A stretch of 64,000 nucleotides of DNA from Thiosulfativibrio zosterae (GTDB lineage Bacteria > Pseudomonadota > Gammaproteobacteria > Thiomicrospirales > Thiomicrospiraceae): the NCBI RefSeq assembly GCF_011398155.1, contig NZ_AP021888.1:454001-518000 (forward strand), given 5' to 3'. Positions 52,840 through 62,404 of this stretch are shown here, in pieces. The notes under the pieces are model-generated. The model did not search any database. It was given only the letters and a program-made list of their open reading frames with translations, and was not told the origin of the DNA. Numbering within the stretch: position 1 is the stretch's first letter; every line of letters begins with the position of its first letter. The translations under genes and the position numbers were made by a program.

Positions 52840-53931
52840 CTACTTGCGTTTGGCTTGCGCAAAAGCTGCGGCAAAAGGGTTATTAGAAATTTCTTCTTTA
52901 AGCGGTTCTGGTTTTTTCATTTTCACTTGCGATTTACGACCCTTTTCCAGCATGCCATTAAACAATTCTGCGGTGGCACGCGCATCGGCTAGGGCATCAT
53001 GTGCATCGCCAGGGAAAGGCTTGCCTAATAGGGTTTCGTAGGCATCGGTGAGTTTTGGGGTTTTATAGAACCAATACATTTTTTCAGATTGCCAGCGCAA
53101 TGCACCAATCAGGTCTTTGCTGAGTTCGGCCACATCTAACCAGGTGTTGTAGTCCAACTCAAAGTTAAGCATTTTTTTCTCAGCGCCTTTTTGCAAATAG
53201 GCAAAGTCTGATTCGGTGCTATAAGCCAACACCACATCCGCTTCTAGTAGAATTTTGTGCATGGCATCCCAGGCTTCCGCTAAAAATGGCGCACCTTGAA
53301 CCATCTCAGTGGTGATATTGTGCTTTTCATTGTCAGGAATGTCGTAGCCAGGGTTAATGAGCTGGTTGTAAAGTTCGGTGCCCGCCAAATCGCAAATGGA
53401 TACTTGAATGATGTCTGCAGTGTCCTTGGTGGAAATGTCAGTGGCTTCTATGTCGATACAAACCACATTTTTTCCCTTGAGGGTTTGGTCGTGTTCTTTT
53501 AATTTAAACTGCGCATCATTACGACGCTCGGCCAACAAGTTCACCACTTCGGAAGAAGTAAATTCCTTCACCAGCGTATCTAATTTTTCACGCAGTTTTT
53601 TGATCGATTTGGTCAACGCAGTTCTAACAGCTTCGTCTTCACTGGCACGCTCAATGAGTTGTGTCACCGTGAGAAGTTCATCGCCAATCACCAAATTGTC
53701 TAAGATGGCGTCCACAATTTTGCTGCCGTTAAACTGCAAAGCTTCAAGCGGGGGAATTTTAAGAGTGGCGGTGAGCAACGCTTTTTCGCCTTTGGCGGGT
53801 GAGGCAATAATTTGCAAACCCTTGATGTCTAGGCCGTCTGAGGCGGCGACAGCGACGATATATTCTTTAATGGGTTGGTTGCGTTTATCAATTAAGATGA
53901 GTTGTGCGTTGCTCATAAGGTTAGGCATCAT
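52840..53931 (-). CDS. DEDDh 3'-5' exonuclease family protein
   Basis: 363 residues. The C-terminal part (about 158-335) is a DnaQ/RNase T-type exonuclease with VCIDIEATD (Exo I, DxE), STESDFAYL (Exo II) and HDALADARAT (Exo III with the catalytic H). The N-terminal 150 residues match no family I know and contain a helical, charged region. Substrate (DNA or RNA) unknown. It is followed by hisI at 8 bp. The start is uncertain: M1, M2 or M6 (MSNAQ), none with a clear ribosome site. Confidence 0.87.
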   Translation of the reverse strand: MMPNLMSNAQLILIDKRNQPIKEYIVAVAASDGLDIKGLQIIASPAKGEKALLTATLKIPPLEALQFNGSKIVDAILDNLVIGDELLTVTQLIERASEDEAVRTALTKSIKKLREKLDTLVKEFTSSEVVNLLAERRNDAQFKLKEHDQTLKGKNVVCIDIEATDISTKDTADIIQVSICDLAGTELYNQLINPGYDIPDNEKHNITTEMVQGAPFLAEAWDAMHKILLEADVVLAYSTESDFAYLQKGAEKKMLNFELDYNTWLDVAELSKDLIGALRWQSEKMYWFYKTPKLTDAYETLLGKPFPGDAHDALADARATAELFNGMLEKGRKSQVKMKKPEPLKEEISNNPFAAAFAQAKRK

Positions 53932-53995
53932 AAAATTAAAAAAGCGTATTTTATCAGTATTCCCTTATAAAGACTGATTTTTGCCTTAAAAATGA

Positions 53996-54005
53996 CCAGG
54001 CCTGG
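53996..54005. repeat. CCAGGCCTGG palindrome after the NlpC/P60 gene
   Basis: It lies 30 bp after the NlpC/P60 stop and 65 bp before the exonuclease start, both on the minus strand. The outer arms are AAAAATGACC and GGTTAAATTT, so they pair imperfectly. Confidence 0.78.
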
Positions 54006-54034
54006 TTAAATTTGAGTACTTTTTGGCTTAAAAA

Positions 54035-54583
54035 CTATAAACGAATGGCTTTCCAGTAGGTTTTTTGCCAATAAACATTTTGTAAATTTGAGATGGTAAT
54101 GCCTTTGCTGCTGGAGGCATGAATGAATTGTTGATTGCCAAGATAAATCCCATTGTGACGCGAGTTGCGTCCGGTTCTGAAGAAAACAATATCGCCCGGT
54201 TTAAGGGCTTTTTTGGCAATGGTTTTGCCCACTTTAACTTGTGCCAACGTGGTTCTGGGCAGTCGATGCCCTAACTTTTCGGCAAAGGTGCGCTGCACAA
54301 AGGCTGAACAGTCAATACCTTTTTGGTTGTCGCCACCATACAAATAGGGGGTGCCTTTCCAAACGCGGTATTGGTCTAGCAGTTTTTGTTTAACTAAACG
54401 CGTGTTATTCAAATCAACTGGCTTAGTGACCTTAAGCGGGGTTACGGTGGCATGATGAATTCGGCTGGTCGTACTACAACCACTGAGTTGGCTAAGGCTC
54501 AGCGCAACCAAAACACAGCATAAACTGAGTTTTGGCAGCAGAGGAACAGCGGATGCTTGGTTGGGTTTCGCAAACAAAAACAT
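54035..54583 (-). CDS. NlpC/P60 family peptidoglycan endopeptidase lipoprotein
   Basis: 182 residues. A lipoprotein signal with lipobox LSGC (Cys36) after an extended N-region, then an NlpC/P60 domain with catalytic C92 in GIDCSAFV, H143 in RHNGIYLG and H155 in FIHAS. It cleaves peptide cross-bridges of murein, MepS-like, probably anchored in the outer membrane. Confidence 0.92.
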   Translation of the reverse strand: MFLFAKPNQASAVPLLPKLSLCCVLVALSLSQLSGCSTTSRIHHATVTPLKVTKPVDLNNTRLVKQKLLDQYRVWKGTPYLYGGDNQKGIDCSAFVQRTFAEKLGHRLPRTTLAQVKVGKTIAKKALKPGDIVFFRTGRNSRHNGIYLGNQQFIHASSSKGITISNLQNVYWQKTYWKAIRL

Positions 54584-54769
54584 AAGGTCACTGAGTTAAG
54601 TTGAATAATGGGTTTTGTAAAAGCAAGGGTTGTTCCAACTTTTAATTAAGTGGGCGGTCATTTCTTGAGTGGGTAATGAAAAAGTTGATTTAAATCTATT
54701 AATGAGCCGATATTGCAGGATGCTTGAAGAAGTTGGTTTAGAATTGCCCCCTTAAATTTAGGAATCACC

Positions 54770-55639
54770 ATGAAACGGAATTTGCCTAGCCTTATTCTTC
54801 TAATCGTCAGCAGTCTGTTGAGTTTGTTTATCGTGCGCATGGCAGCGGCGGCAGAAACAAGCCCTCTCTTTTTTGCCCCCTTGCCGTTAGAAAATGCGCA
54901 GGTGTCTATGGCCAAAAGTCAAAAATTGGCAGATTTTTTGAGCCAAGTGATTGGGCAGCCTGTCGAACCTAAATTTTATAAATCTTATGAATCTATTCTG
55001 AATGACTTAGCCGCAGGCAATCTAGCGTTTGCCGAACTCGGTCCCTTCAACTTTTATAAACTCAAACAGCAAACTTCAGCCATTCAACCCTTGGCGTTTA
55101 TTCGCCATTATGCCAGTCAAGAAGGTTACCGTTGTGTGCTTGCCTCGGCGATTGATGGTGTCAGTACGCTTAAAATGTTAGATGCCGAAGCGCATCCGAG
55201 CGTGTTGTTAACCCAACCCTTATCTACCTGTGGCTGGTTTGCCAGTGAATATTTTTTTCGCAAAGCGGGCATGGATTTAAATCAATATGCCCATCCCTAT
55301 GAAGGGTCACACGAAGGTGTCGCTTTGGCCTTGTTACGCAAAGAAGGCAGCGTGGGGTCTTTAGCCGACTTTATGGCACAGCGTTATCAAGGTTTGGGAT
55401 TAGAGGTTTTGGAGATTTCGCCGCCTTTGCCGTTTTTCTCGATGGTGGCCAATACGCAATTGGTGAGTACGTCTCAGCTGCAGGCAATCAGTCAGCGTTT
55501 GGTTGATTTAACCGCCACGGAAACCCAGGGATGGGGGTTAGGAGAGCATGGATTTTTAGCGTTTGATGCCCAATTACAGGCCAGTTTTGAAACCATGATT
55601 ACCGAAATGCAACCCGACTTAGGACGCCCGCATGAGTGA
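54770..55639 (+). CDS. PhnD-like periplasmic substrate-binding protein
   Basis: 289 residues. A signal peptide (about 1-29, ending AAA-ETS) precedes a phosphate/phosphonate-type binding protein fold (KLADFLSQVIGQPVEPKFYKSYESIL, AELGPFNFYKL, a CGWF stretch). It overlaps the following GGDEF-EAL gene by 8 bp, so the two are coupled. No ABC permease or ATPase gene is present, which points to a sensing partner of the GGDEF-EAL protein rather than transport. Confidence 0.88.
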   Translation: MKRNLPSLILLIVSSLLSLFIVRMAAAAETSPLFFAPLPLENAQVSMAKSQKLADFLSQVIGQPVEPKFYKSYESILNDLAAGNLAFAELGPFNFYKLKQQTSAIQPLAFIRHYASQEGYRCVLASAIDGVSTLKMLDAEAHPSVLLTQPLSTCGWFASEYFFRKAGMDLNQYAHPYEGSHEGVALALLRKEGSVGSLADFMAQRYQGLGLEVLEISPPLPFFSMVANTQLVSTSQLQAISQRLVDLTATETQGWGLGEHGFLAFDAQLQASFETMITEMQPDLGRPHE

Positions 55640-58600
55640 TATGTTGCACAAGTTTCAAGTGGATTCGTTAAACGAACGCTTATTAGCGGGATTTTTGGTG
55701 GTGGTGCTCTGGTTGTTTGGCATGGCCTCTATTTACAATAACTTTCAAACGCACGAAAAACTCTATTTAGACAAGCAGGGTTCTACCCAAGGGGTTGCTT
55801 GGAAAGCGGTTGAATTGATTCACCGCACGGGCATAGATGCCTATTTCAACACCCAAATTAATACGCCAGAACTGCACCAATTATTGCGGGATGCACAAAA
55901 TCCAAATATGGAGAAGATGGCGCGCTTAAATCTTTATCGTCAGCTTTATCCCGCCTATCAAAAACTCACCCAGCAAGGCATCAGTATTCTGCATTTTCAT
56001 ACGCCAGAATTGCGCAGTTTTTTGCGCTTTCACAGCCCCGAAAAATTTGGGTGCGACTTGTCTAAAGTTCGTCCTTCTTTAAAGGTGGTTAAATCAAGTC
56101 GCCAGCCAGTGCATGGGTTTGAAGTGGGGTTGCTCTATTCGGGGTATCGCCATCTTTATCCCATTGTCGATCAAGGCGAATATTTGGGCAGCGTGGAATT
56201 GTCACAGCCATTTGAGTCGTTACGCCAAGAAATCAGTCGTTTAAACAGTGAAAAAGAATATGCCTTGATACATCAAAAATCAGTTTTGATTGATAAGCGT
56301 TTATTTGGATTGGGGCATTTGCTGCAAGACAGTGTGTTTTCCAAAGACTGGTTGGAAGAAGACCCGTTAAGAATTTTGCCTGGTGCAGCCTCCATGATGT
56401 CGGTGGATATGCAGCAAGGTGCCAAAAAAATGTTTGCGGTGCCCAGGTTGCAGGCCAATCTTAAAAATGGACAGCCATTTTCGATGAGTGTGCGGTTAGA
56501 TGGCCATTATCGGGTGTTTGTGTTTACCCCTATCCAAGACATCGAAAATAAAAATACCGCTTATTTGGTGTCTTTTGCCAACGCTGAAGAACTCGACTTA
56601 AGAATGCAAGAAGCTGTTTGGTATGGCGCTGGCCTAACGCTGATGATGGCGTTACTGACCATTTTGTTATTTCAATGGATAGCGACCAAACGTTCCCAAG
56701 AAGCCAGTTTGCAGTTCTTAGAAAAAATTAACGATACCATGCGTGAAGCCTTGTATGTGGTGGATGAGACAGGGCGCATTATTGAGATTAATGCGTCTGC
56801 CTTAGCCTTTTTAGGGATGGAAGAACGCCAAGTGATTGGGCGTTCGGCCTTAGATTTATTTTTACCCAAATTGAGCGCAGACACATTGGCAGACATCTAT
56901 CCCTCGAGTCACCATGCGCTAAGTCGCAGTCGTCAGGATTTAGAGTCTTTGTGTGTGTTGGATGAGCCCTTTATGGGCGAATATACGCTGATTCAAGCTG
57001 GGCAAAAAGTGGTGTGGGTGCATTTGTCGAGCCAGCCGATTGTTGCTCATAAAAAATTCATTGGCAAGGTCGTGGTGTTTCGCGATATTTCGGTCGAGCG
57101 CAGCCATAAAGAACAATTGCGGGTAGCGGCGGCTGCGTTTGAGACGCAAGAAGGTATTTTAATTACCGATGCCGCCGGCAAGATTGTCCGGGTGAACCAA
57201 GCCTTTAGCGCTTTAACCGGTTATGACGCCGAAGAAATTATTGGCCAGACCCCTGCGATTTTAAATTCGGGCAAACAAGATGCCGCGTTCTATCAGACCA
57301 TGTGGCAGGCACTGTTAACCCATAAGTGTTGGCAGGGTGAAATTTGGAACCGTCGTAAAAATGGTGAACTCTATTTGGAATGGCTCACCATTACCGCTGT
57401 GGCAAACTCCAGTGGTCAGGTCACCGAATATGTGGCGATTTTCTCGGATATTACCGAGCAAAAAAGAGCGCAAGACGAAATTGTGAAACTGGCTTTTTAC
57501 GACCCCTTAACGGAACTGCCCAATCGTCGTCTATTAGGCGAGCGTTTGACCCATGCGTTAATCAGCAGTGAACGCCAGCGCAATTATGGGGCGGTAATAT
57601 TTATTGACCTAGATAACTTCAAACAGCTCAACGATACCAAGGGGCATTCGGTGGGCGATATGTTGTTATTAGAAGTGGCCAAACGCTTAAAAGCCTCGGT
57701 GCGTGAGATGGATACGGTGGCGCGCTTGGGTGGCGATGAGTTTGTGATTTTATTAGAGTCTTTGGGCACTAAAGAATTAGACGCCATGGATTCCGTGGAG
57801 TTAATTGCTTACAAAATATTGCAGGCGTTCCAAAGCCCGTTTTTATTGGACTCAGGCGAACATCGCACCACGCCGAGTTTGGGCGTAGAAATTTTTCAAG
57901 GACAAACGCTGAGCACTGAGCAAATATTGCAACATGCCGATGTGGCCATGTATCAAGCCAAACAAAGCGGTCGTAATACGGCCTGTTATTTTGACCCAGA
58001 AATGCAACAGCACATTGAAAATGCTTTGTTATTAGAAGAAGACTTGCACCGAGATCAAGCGCTAGGTTTTCAACAGTTGGAACTCTATTACCAGCCGCAA
58101 GTGGATGTATTCGGCAAGGTGCAGTCAGTTGAGGCTTTAATTCGTTGGCAGCATCCGGTACGCGGCACAGTTTCGCCTTTAGAGTTTATTCCCATGATTG
58201 AAAAAAATGGCCAAATTTTGGCGGTAGGGCTTTGGGTGATTCGCCAGGCCTGTGCGCAATTGCTGCTGTGGGCGCAACATCCAAAGACGGCACACTTGAC
58301 TTTGGCGGTCAATGTCAGTGCAAAACAGCTTGCAGACCCAAGTTTTGTCGATCAAATCACGCAAATTTTATACGATACCGGTGCTCGTCCTGAGTTGTTA
58401 AAAATTGAGTTGACCGAAAGTTCGGTGGTCGAAAATGTCGAACAAGCCATTAAAACCATGCAAGCCTTGCGTGCTTTAGGCCTAGAGTTGTCGATGGATG
58501 ATTTTGGAACGGGTTATTCGTCTTTGTCTTATTTAAAACGCTTGCCGCTCAGTCAGCTCAAAATAGATCAAGCCTTTGTGCGAGATTTAGAAAGCCAGGC

Positions 58601-58799
58601 AGACAGCTTGGCGATAGTGCAAACCATTATCGCCATGGCGAAAACCTTAAAACTTAAGGTGGTGGCCGAAGGGGTTGAAACCCTAGGGCAAAAAGAATGT
58701 TTGGCCATGCAAGGCTGTGAACTCTACCAAGGTTTCTATTTTAGCCGACCTTTAACGGTGGCCGACTTTGAGCTGTATTTGAACGTGCAAGATGCATAA
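55632..58799 (+). CDS. Double-Cache PAS-PAS-GGDEF-EAL protein
   Basis: 1055 residues. Membrane segments near 19-38 and 330-350 flank a periplasmic domain that looks like dCache_3 (ILHFHTPELRSFLRFHSPEK, GFEVGLLYSG, GEYLGSVELS). Two PAS domains (about 365-605) follow. The GGDEF domain is intact with the I-site REMD five residues before GGDEF. The EAL domain has EALIRW, KIELTESS and DDFGTGYSSLSYL, so both activities are possible. It is coupled to the PhnD-like protein, which could dock on the periplasmic domain. Confidence 0.93.
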   Translation: MSDMLHKFQVDSLNERLLAGFLVVVLWLFGMASIYNNFQTHEKLYLDKQGSTQGVAWKAVELIHRTGIDAYFNTQINTPELHQLLRDAQNPNMEKMARLNLYRQLYPAYQKLTQQGISILHFHTPELRSFLRFHSPEKFGCDLSKVRPSLKVVKSSRQPVHGFEVGLLYSGYRHLYPIVDQGEYLGSVELSQPFESLRQEISRLNSEKEYALIHQKSVLIDKRLFGLGHLLQDSVFSKDWLEEDPLRILPGAASMMSVDMQQGAKKMFAVPRLQANLKNGQPFSMSVRLDGHYRVFVFTPIQDIENKNTAYLVSFANAEELDLRMQEAVWYGAGLTLMMALLTILLFQWIATKRSQEASLQFLEKINDTMREALYVVDETGRIIEINASALAFLGMEERQVIGRSALDLFLPKLSADTLADIYPSSHHALSRSRQDLESLCVLDEPFMGEYTLIQAGQKVVWVHLSSQPIVAHKKFIGKVVVFRDISVERSHKEQLRVAAAAFETQEGILITDAAGKIVRVNQAFSALTGYDAEEIIGQTPAILNSGKQDAAFYQTMWQALLTHKCWQGEIWNRRKNGELYLEWLTITAVANSSGQVTEYVAIFSDITEQKRAQDEIVKLAFYDPLTELPNRRLLGERLTHALISSERQRNYGAVIFIDLDNFKQLNDTKGHSVGDMLLLEVAKRLKASVREMDTVARLGGDEFVILLESLGTKELDAMDSVELIAYKILQAFQSPFLLDSGEHRTTPSLGVEIFQGQTLSTEQILQHADVAMYQAKQSGRNTACYFDPEMQQHIENALLLEEDLHRDQALGFQQLELYYQPQVDVFGKVQSVEALIRWQHPVRGTVSPLEFIPMIEKNGQILAVGLWVIRQACAQLLLWAQHPKTAHLTLAVNVSAKQLADPSFVDQITQILYDTGARPELLKIELTESSVVENVEQAIKTMQALRALGLELSMDDFGTGYSSLSYLKRLPLSQLKIDQAFVRDLESQADSLAIVQTIIAMAKTLKLKVVAEGVETLGQKECLAMQGCELYQGFYFSRPLTVADFELYLNVQDA

Positions 58800-58800
58800 A

Positions 58801-58824
58801 AAAACCCAGCCGTCGCTGGGTTTT
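58801..58824. terminator. Bidirectional terminator between GGDEF-EAL gene and sod
   Basis: AAAACCCAGC and GCTGGGTTTT form a perfect 10-bp stem with a CGTC loop. Confidence 0.92.
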
Positions 58825-58858
58825 ATGGGTAATTATGAGCCAGTGAATGGCTACAGGC

Positions 58859-59467
58859 TTATTTAGCCGCAGCGTATAACTCAGAAACTTTGTTCCAGTT
58901 AACCACATCCCACCAAGCTTGCATGTAAGCTGGGCGTAGGTTTTGGTATCTAAGGTAGTAAGCGTGTTCCCAAACATCTAATCCTAGAATGGGAGAACCT
59001 TTTACTTCCGCGCAATCCATTAAAGGGTTGTCTTGGTTAGGCGTAGAAGACACTTGTAGTTTGCCATCGGCACCCACAGATAACCAAGCCCAACCTGAAC
59101 CAAAACGCGTTGCGCCAGCAGCATTAAATTTCTCTTTAAGCGCATCTAGGCTACCAAAAGTGGCATTGATGTCATCCGCTAAAGCACCTGTTGGCGCGCC
59201 CATGCTGTCGCCAGTCATGATGTTCCAGAAGAAAGCGTGGTTAAAGTGTCCGCCACCGTTGTTACGCACGGCAGGAGGTAAAGTGCCAGCAATGGCGCAT
59301 AACTCTTCAACCGTTTTGTCTTCAAGCTCTGTGCCAGCAATGGCGTTGTTCACATTGGTGATGTAAGCTTGGTGGTGCTTAGTGTGGTGGATTTCCATGG
59401 TGCGCGCATCAATAGAAACTTCAAGGGCATCATAATCATAAGGTAAATCTGGAAGCGTAAAAGCCAT
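58859..59467 (-). CDS. sodA: Superoxide dismutase, Mn-type by motif
   Basis: 202-residue Fe/Mn-family enzyme dismuting superoxide to H2O2 and O2. Metal ligands are H27 (MEIHHTKHH), the His of [11 protein letters not shown], and D and H of [18 protein letters not shown] and TPNQDNPLM (with the Gln in the second half) match manganese enzymes rather than iron ones, which have AAQxWNH. The metal is inferred; a cambialistic enzyme is possible. AAAGGAA precedes the ATG. Confidence 0.9.
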   Translation of the reverse strand: MAFTLPDLPYDYDALEVSIDARTMEIHHTKHHQAYITNVNNAIAGTELEDKTVEELCAIAGTLPPAVRNNGGGHFNHAFFWNIMTGDSMGAPTGALADDINATFGSLDALKEKFNAAGATRFGSGWAWLSVGADGKLQVSSTPNQDNPLMDCAEVKGSPILGLDVWEHAYYLRYQNLRPAYMQAWWDVVNWNKVSELYAAAK

Positions 59468-59590
59468 GCTAAATTCCTTTCTTTTAATAACAAAATATAA
59501 ATGGTGTGTGCCTATTCTAATCAGTTTTTGAGATTTGTAAATGCCCGACTGTTTTAATCGGGAATTATTTATCAGTTGTAGACTTAAAAT

Positions 59591-59887
59591 TTAAAAAATA
59601 TTGTCAAGGCGTTCTGGTGGAGGTGGCATGTCACTGAGTTTTTCGATTTCACTGGGCGGCATTTGAATGAAGTAGCCTTTGGTGGTTAAGGCTTTCATCA
59701 CTTCAGCGGCATCGGCTCTGGGCATCTTGCGGGTTTCTGTGAGTTCGAAATCAATCACATGTTCTGGTTGACCAAACATCACCAATAATTCTTTGGGTAG
59801 ATTTTCGAGCTCTGTGTCTTGTGGGATGTATAAAAAAAGTTCATTTTTTTTAGGGCTTTTATAGGCCGAAACGGCTAGGGTTTGCAT
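59591..59887 (-). CDS. YcgL domain protein
   Basis: A 98-residue small cytoplasmic protein with YKSPKKNELFLYI, LPKELLVMFGQPE, and LTTKGYFIQMPPSEIEKL, all in the order of the gammaproteobacterial YcgL family. Function unknown. A single gene. Confidence 0.88.
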   Translation of the reverse strand: MQTLAVSAYKSPKKNELFLYIPQDTELENLPKELLVMFGQPEHVIDFELTETRKMPRADAAEVMKALTTKGYFIQMPPSEIEKLSDMPPPPERLDNIF

Positions 59888-60032
59888 GATGGGTGAATCC
59901 TATGGTTAGTTTTGCGCCCTATTTTAACAAAATTATTCAAAATTATCCTGAGGGTAGTGGCGTTTAAAACTTGACCTAAGCCGGTCAAGTTTTTATGATT
60001 GCTCGGTTAAGTTAATCTAATAAGGGAATAGC

Positions 60033-60998
60033 ATGCTTGGAAATAAGGTAGTTGTCTTAGGTGGCGTTGGATTTGTGGGCCGTGCAGTGGTTAATGAATT
60101 GTCTAAAAAAGGCTATGAAACGACCGTTGCCGTTCGTCGTTTAGAGAGATATCGCGAGTTTGCATTGTTTCCTAAGACGCGTTTGGCGCATTTGCCTGAT
60201 ATGTCTGAAGCGGCTTTGAATAAGGTGCTGGCTGGGCAAGATATTTTAATTAACTTAACGGCTGACATGACCTCTGGTACAGAAGCCTTAGAAGTTTCTC
60301 AGTTGGTTGCCGCCACCCAAAAAATTAAGCAGGTTGCGGATCACCAGGGCATTAAGCGCATTATTCAGTTTACTCAGATTGGCGCAGATGCGACTCAGGT
60401 ATCGAATGCATTTTTGTCAGCATTAGGTGAAGCTAACGCAATTATGGCCAATTCGATTGCAAAAATCACAACGATTAAAGCAGGTTTGTTGATTGGCGAA
60501 AAAGATGCGACCACGTCACAGTTTTTAGCACAATTGAACAGAATGCCGATTTTGCCAGTCGCACAAGGCAAGCGCGTGGTTCAGCCTTTGTATATTCAAG
60601 ACTTTGCGGTGGCATTGGTGCAAACCCTTAAAGACATGAGCTTGGCTGGCAAAAAGCTAGAAATCGTTGGTGAAGAGCGTTTAACTTTTAAAGAGTTGGC
60701 GCAACTAGTGACTGAGATAGCTGGGCAAGAGGATGCACTGGTTTTCCCTATGTGTGGCTTGAATGCCAAAATTATGTCTAAGTTAGGACGCTTTGCGCCG
60801 ATTGTGTCGGTTAATGAGCAACAGTTGCTGAATGTGTCTTGTGATTTAACGTCTGATATGGATTTTTCAAAGCAGTTTGGATTTGAACCCAAAAGTTTGG
60901 TGGCTACGCTGGCGCGTTATGTAGCGCCACATACCATCCGCACGCGTTATAACGGCCATCGCCAAGATGCCGGTCGTAATGCAGAAGAGTTAATTTAA
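60033..60998 (+). CDS. NAD(P)-binding SDR protein, complex I NDUFA9-like family
   Basis: 321 residues. The N-terminal Rossmann motif VVLGGVGFVGRAVV is followed by an atypical extended-SDR/NmrA pattern without the YxxxK catalytic pair; N.. and GLLIGEKDATTSQFL are family-like. Such proteins in sulfur and iron oxidisers are often annotated as NDUFA9-like or epimerases; the substrate is unknown. A terminator follows, then cca. Confidence 0.82.
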   Translation: MLGNKVVVLGGVGFVGRAVVNELSKKGYETTVAVRRLERYREFALFPKTRLAHLPDMSEAALNKVLAGQDILINLTADMTSGTEALEVSQLVAATQKIKQVADHQGIKRIIQFTQIGADATQVSNAFLSALGEANAIMANSIAKITTIKAGLLIGEKDATTSQFLAQLNRMPILPVAQGKRVVQPLYIQDFAVALVQTLKDMSLAGKKLEIVGEERLTFKELAQLVTEIAGQEDALVFPMCGLNAKIMSKLGRFAPIVSVNEQQLLNVSCDLTSDMDFSKQFGFEPKSLVATLARYVAPHTIRTRYNGHRQDAGRNAEELI

Positions 60999-61020
60999 GC
61001 ACTCTTAATGCTGATTGAAA

Positions 61021-61043
61021 GCCGTCTAAATGACGGCTTTTTT
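61021..61043 (+). terminator. Terminator between SDR gene and cca
   Basis: GCCGTC and GACGGC form a 6-bp stem with a short loop, followed by T6. Confidence 0.85.
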
Positions 61044-61073
61044 GTTTAAGTTTTACCTTTCAGGGAGTCGTCG

Positions 61074-62327
61074 ATGCAAGTGTATTTGGTGGGTGGAGCT
61101 GTTAGAGATGCTTTATTGGGCATAGCCGTTAAGGATCGCGATTGGGTTGTTGTGGGCGCAAGTCCGCAACAAATGCTGGCAGCAGGCTATGAGCAAGTGG
61201 GAAAAGATTTCCCGGTTTTTTTGCACCCCAAAACCAAAGAAGAATATGCCCTGGCTCGCATGGAGCGCAAAGTTGGGCAGGGATATCACGGCTTTGCCAT
61301 AGACTATGATCCCAAGGTGACCCTTGAAGAAGATTTAATTCGCCGCGATCTGACCATCAATGCCATGGCACAAGATGAGCATGGCCAATTGTTTGATTAC
61401 TATGGTGGGCAAGCAGATTTACAAAATCGTGTGCTTCGCCATGTGTCAGACGCTTTTGCTGAAGATCCTTTGCGAGTGCTGAGGGTGGCGCGTTTTGCCG
61501 CCAAGTTAGCACCCTTGGGGTTTAGCCTAGCACCTGAAACACGAACCCTAATGCAGCAAATGGCGCGCTCGGGTGAATTGCAAGCCTTAACGCCAGAGCG
61601 TGTCTGGCAGGAAGTGGTCAAGGTGATGAGCCTTGCAAAGCCGAGTGTCTTTTTTGAGGTTTTGGATGAGGTGGATGCCTTAAGTGTGTTGTTCCCAGAA
61701 TTGTCGCAATTAAAAGGTGTCACTCAACCCTTAGAGCATCATCCTGAAGGCGATGTTTGGACACATACTTTGATGGTTTTGGATGCTGCCGCCAGCCTGA
61801 CTGAAAACTTTGATGTGCGCTTAGGCGCCTTGTTGCACGACTTAGGCAAGGGTGTTACGCTCCCCGAGCTTTGGCCAAAGCATCACGGGCATGAACAAGC
61901 CGGTGTGCCACTGGTGCAAGCGTTGTGCGCTCGCTATCGTGTTCCCAATAAAAGTGCCTTGTTTGCCGAAAAGGTTGCTGCCTTACATGGTCTGATTCAC
62001 CAAGGGCTGGATAAGGAGGACAAACCGCACCTCAAACCAGCCACTTTTTTAAAAGTGTTAACGCAAGGCATGGCGCTGAAATCCCCAGAACTATTTGAGC
62101 ACTTATTGCTGGCTTGTGAAGCAGATGCCAAAGGGCGTTTGGGATTTGAAAATCGCGCGTACCGCCAAAGAACTTTTTGGTCGCAATTGGCAAAAGCTGC
62201 CAACCAAGTAGATAACCAAGCCATTTTGGCAACCGGGGTAACCGGCAAAGCGATTGCGGATGCGATTGAACAGGTTAGGCTGCAAAATATCCAAGATTTT
62301 ATAAAATATTGGCATTTTGAGGGTTGA
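61074..62327 (+). CDS. cca: CCA-adding tRNA nucleotidyltransferase
   Basis: 417 residues. The class II nucleotidyltransferase head has GGAVRD and the catalytic D21 and D23 in [15 protein letters not shown] and the ERVWQE motif follow. A C-terminal HD domain ([10 protein letters not shown]) adds phosphatase activity as in E. coli. It makes or repairs the 3' CCA of tRNAs. Confidence 0.96.
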   Translation: MQVYLVGGAVRDALLGIAVKDRDWVVVGASPQQMLAAGYEQVGKDFPVFLHPKTKEEYALARMERKVGQGYHGFAIDYDPKVTLEEDLIRRDLTINAMAQDEHGQLFDYYGGQADLQNRVLRHVSDAFAEDPLRVLRVARFAAKLAPLGFSLAPETRTLMQQMARSGELQALTPERVWQEVVKVMSLAKPSVFFEVLDEVDALSVLFPELSQLKGVTQPLEHHPEGDVWTHTLMVLDAAASLTENFDVRLGALLHDLGKGVTLPELWPKHHGHEQAGVPLVQALCARYRVPNKSALFAEKVAALHGLIHQGLDKEDKPHLKPATFLKVLTQGMALKSPELFEHLLLACEADAKGRLGFENRAYRQRTFWSQLAKAANQVDNQAILATGVTGKAIADAIEQVRLQNIQDFIKYWHFEG

Positions 62328-62357
62328 GTATTAAAGGCTGTTTGTCAGCGAAACGGT

Positions 62358-62389
62358 CATAAAAACGACCAGGCCTGGTCGTTTTTATG
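62358..62389. repeat. CCAGGCCTGG palindrome between convergent genes (32-bp perfect)
   Basis: CATAAAAACGACCAGG and its exact reverse complement, 30 bp after the cca stop and 15 bp before the haem-protein stop on the other strand: bidirectional terminator place. Confidence 0.88.
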
Positions 62390-62404
62390 TGTTTTTAGAG
62401 GAAA

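Noticed and set aside
53408-53977. 189-codon frame antisense to the exonuclease gene
   Set aside because: The exonuclease frame has all three Exo motifs; the antisense frame is Ser-rich low-complexity shadow sequence.
58859-59467. Calling the superoxide dismutase SodB (iron type)
   Set aside because: GGGHFNH and NQDNPLM are manganese-type motifs; the iron-type AAQxWNH is absent.
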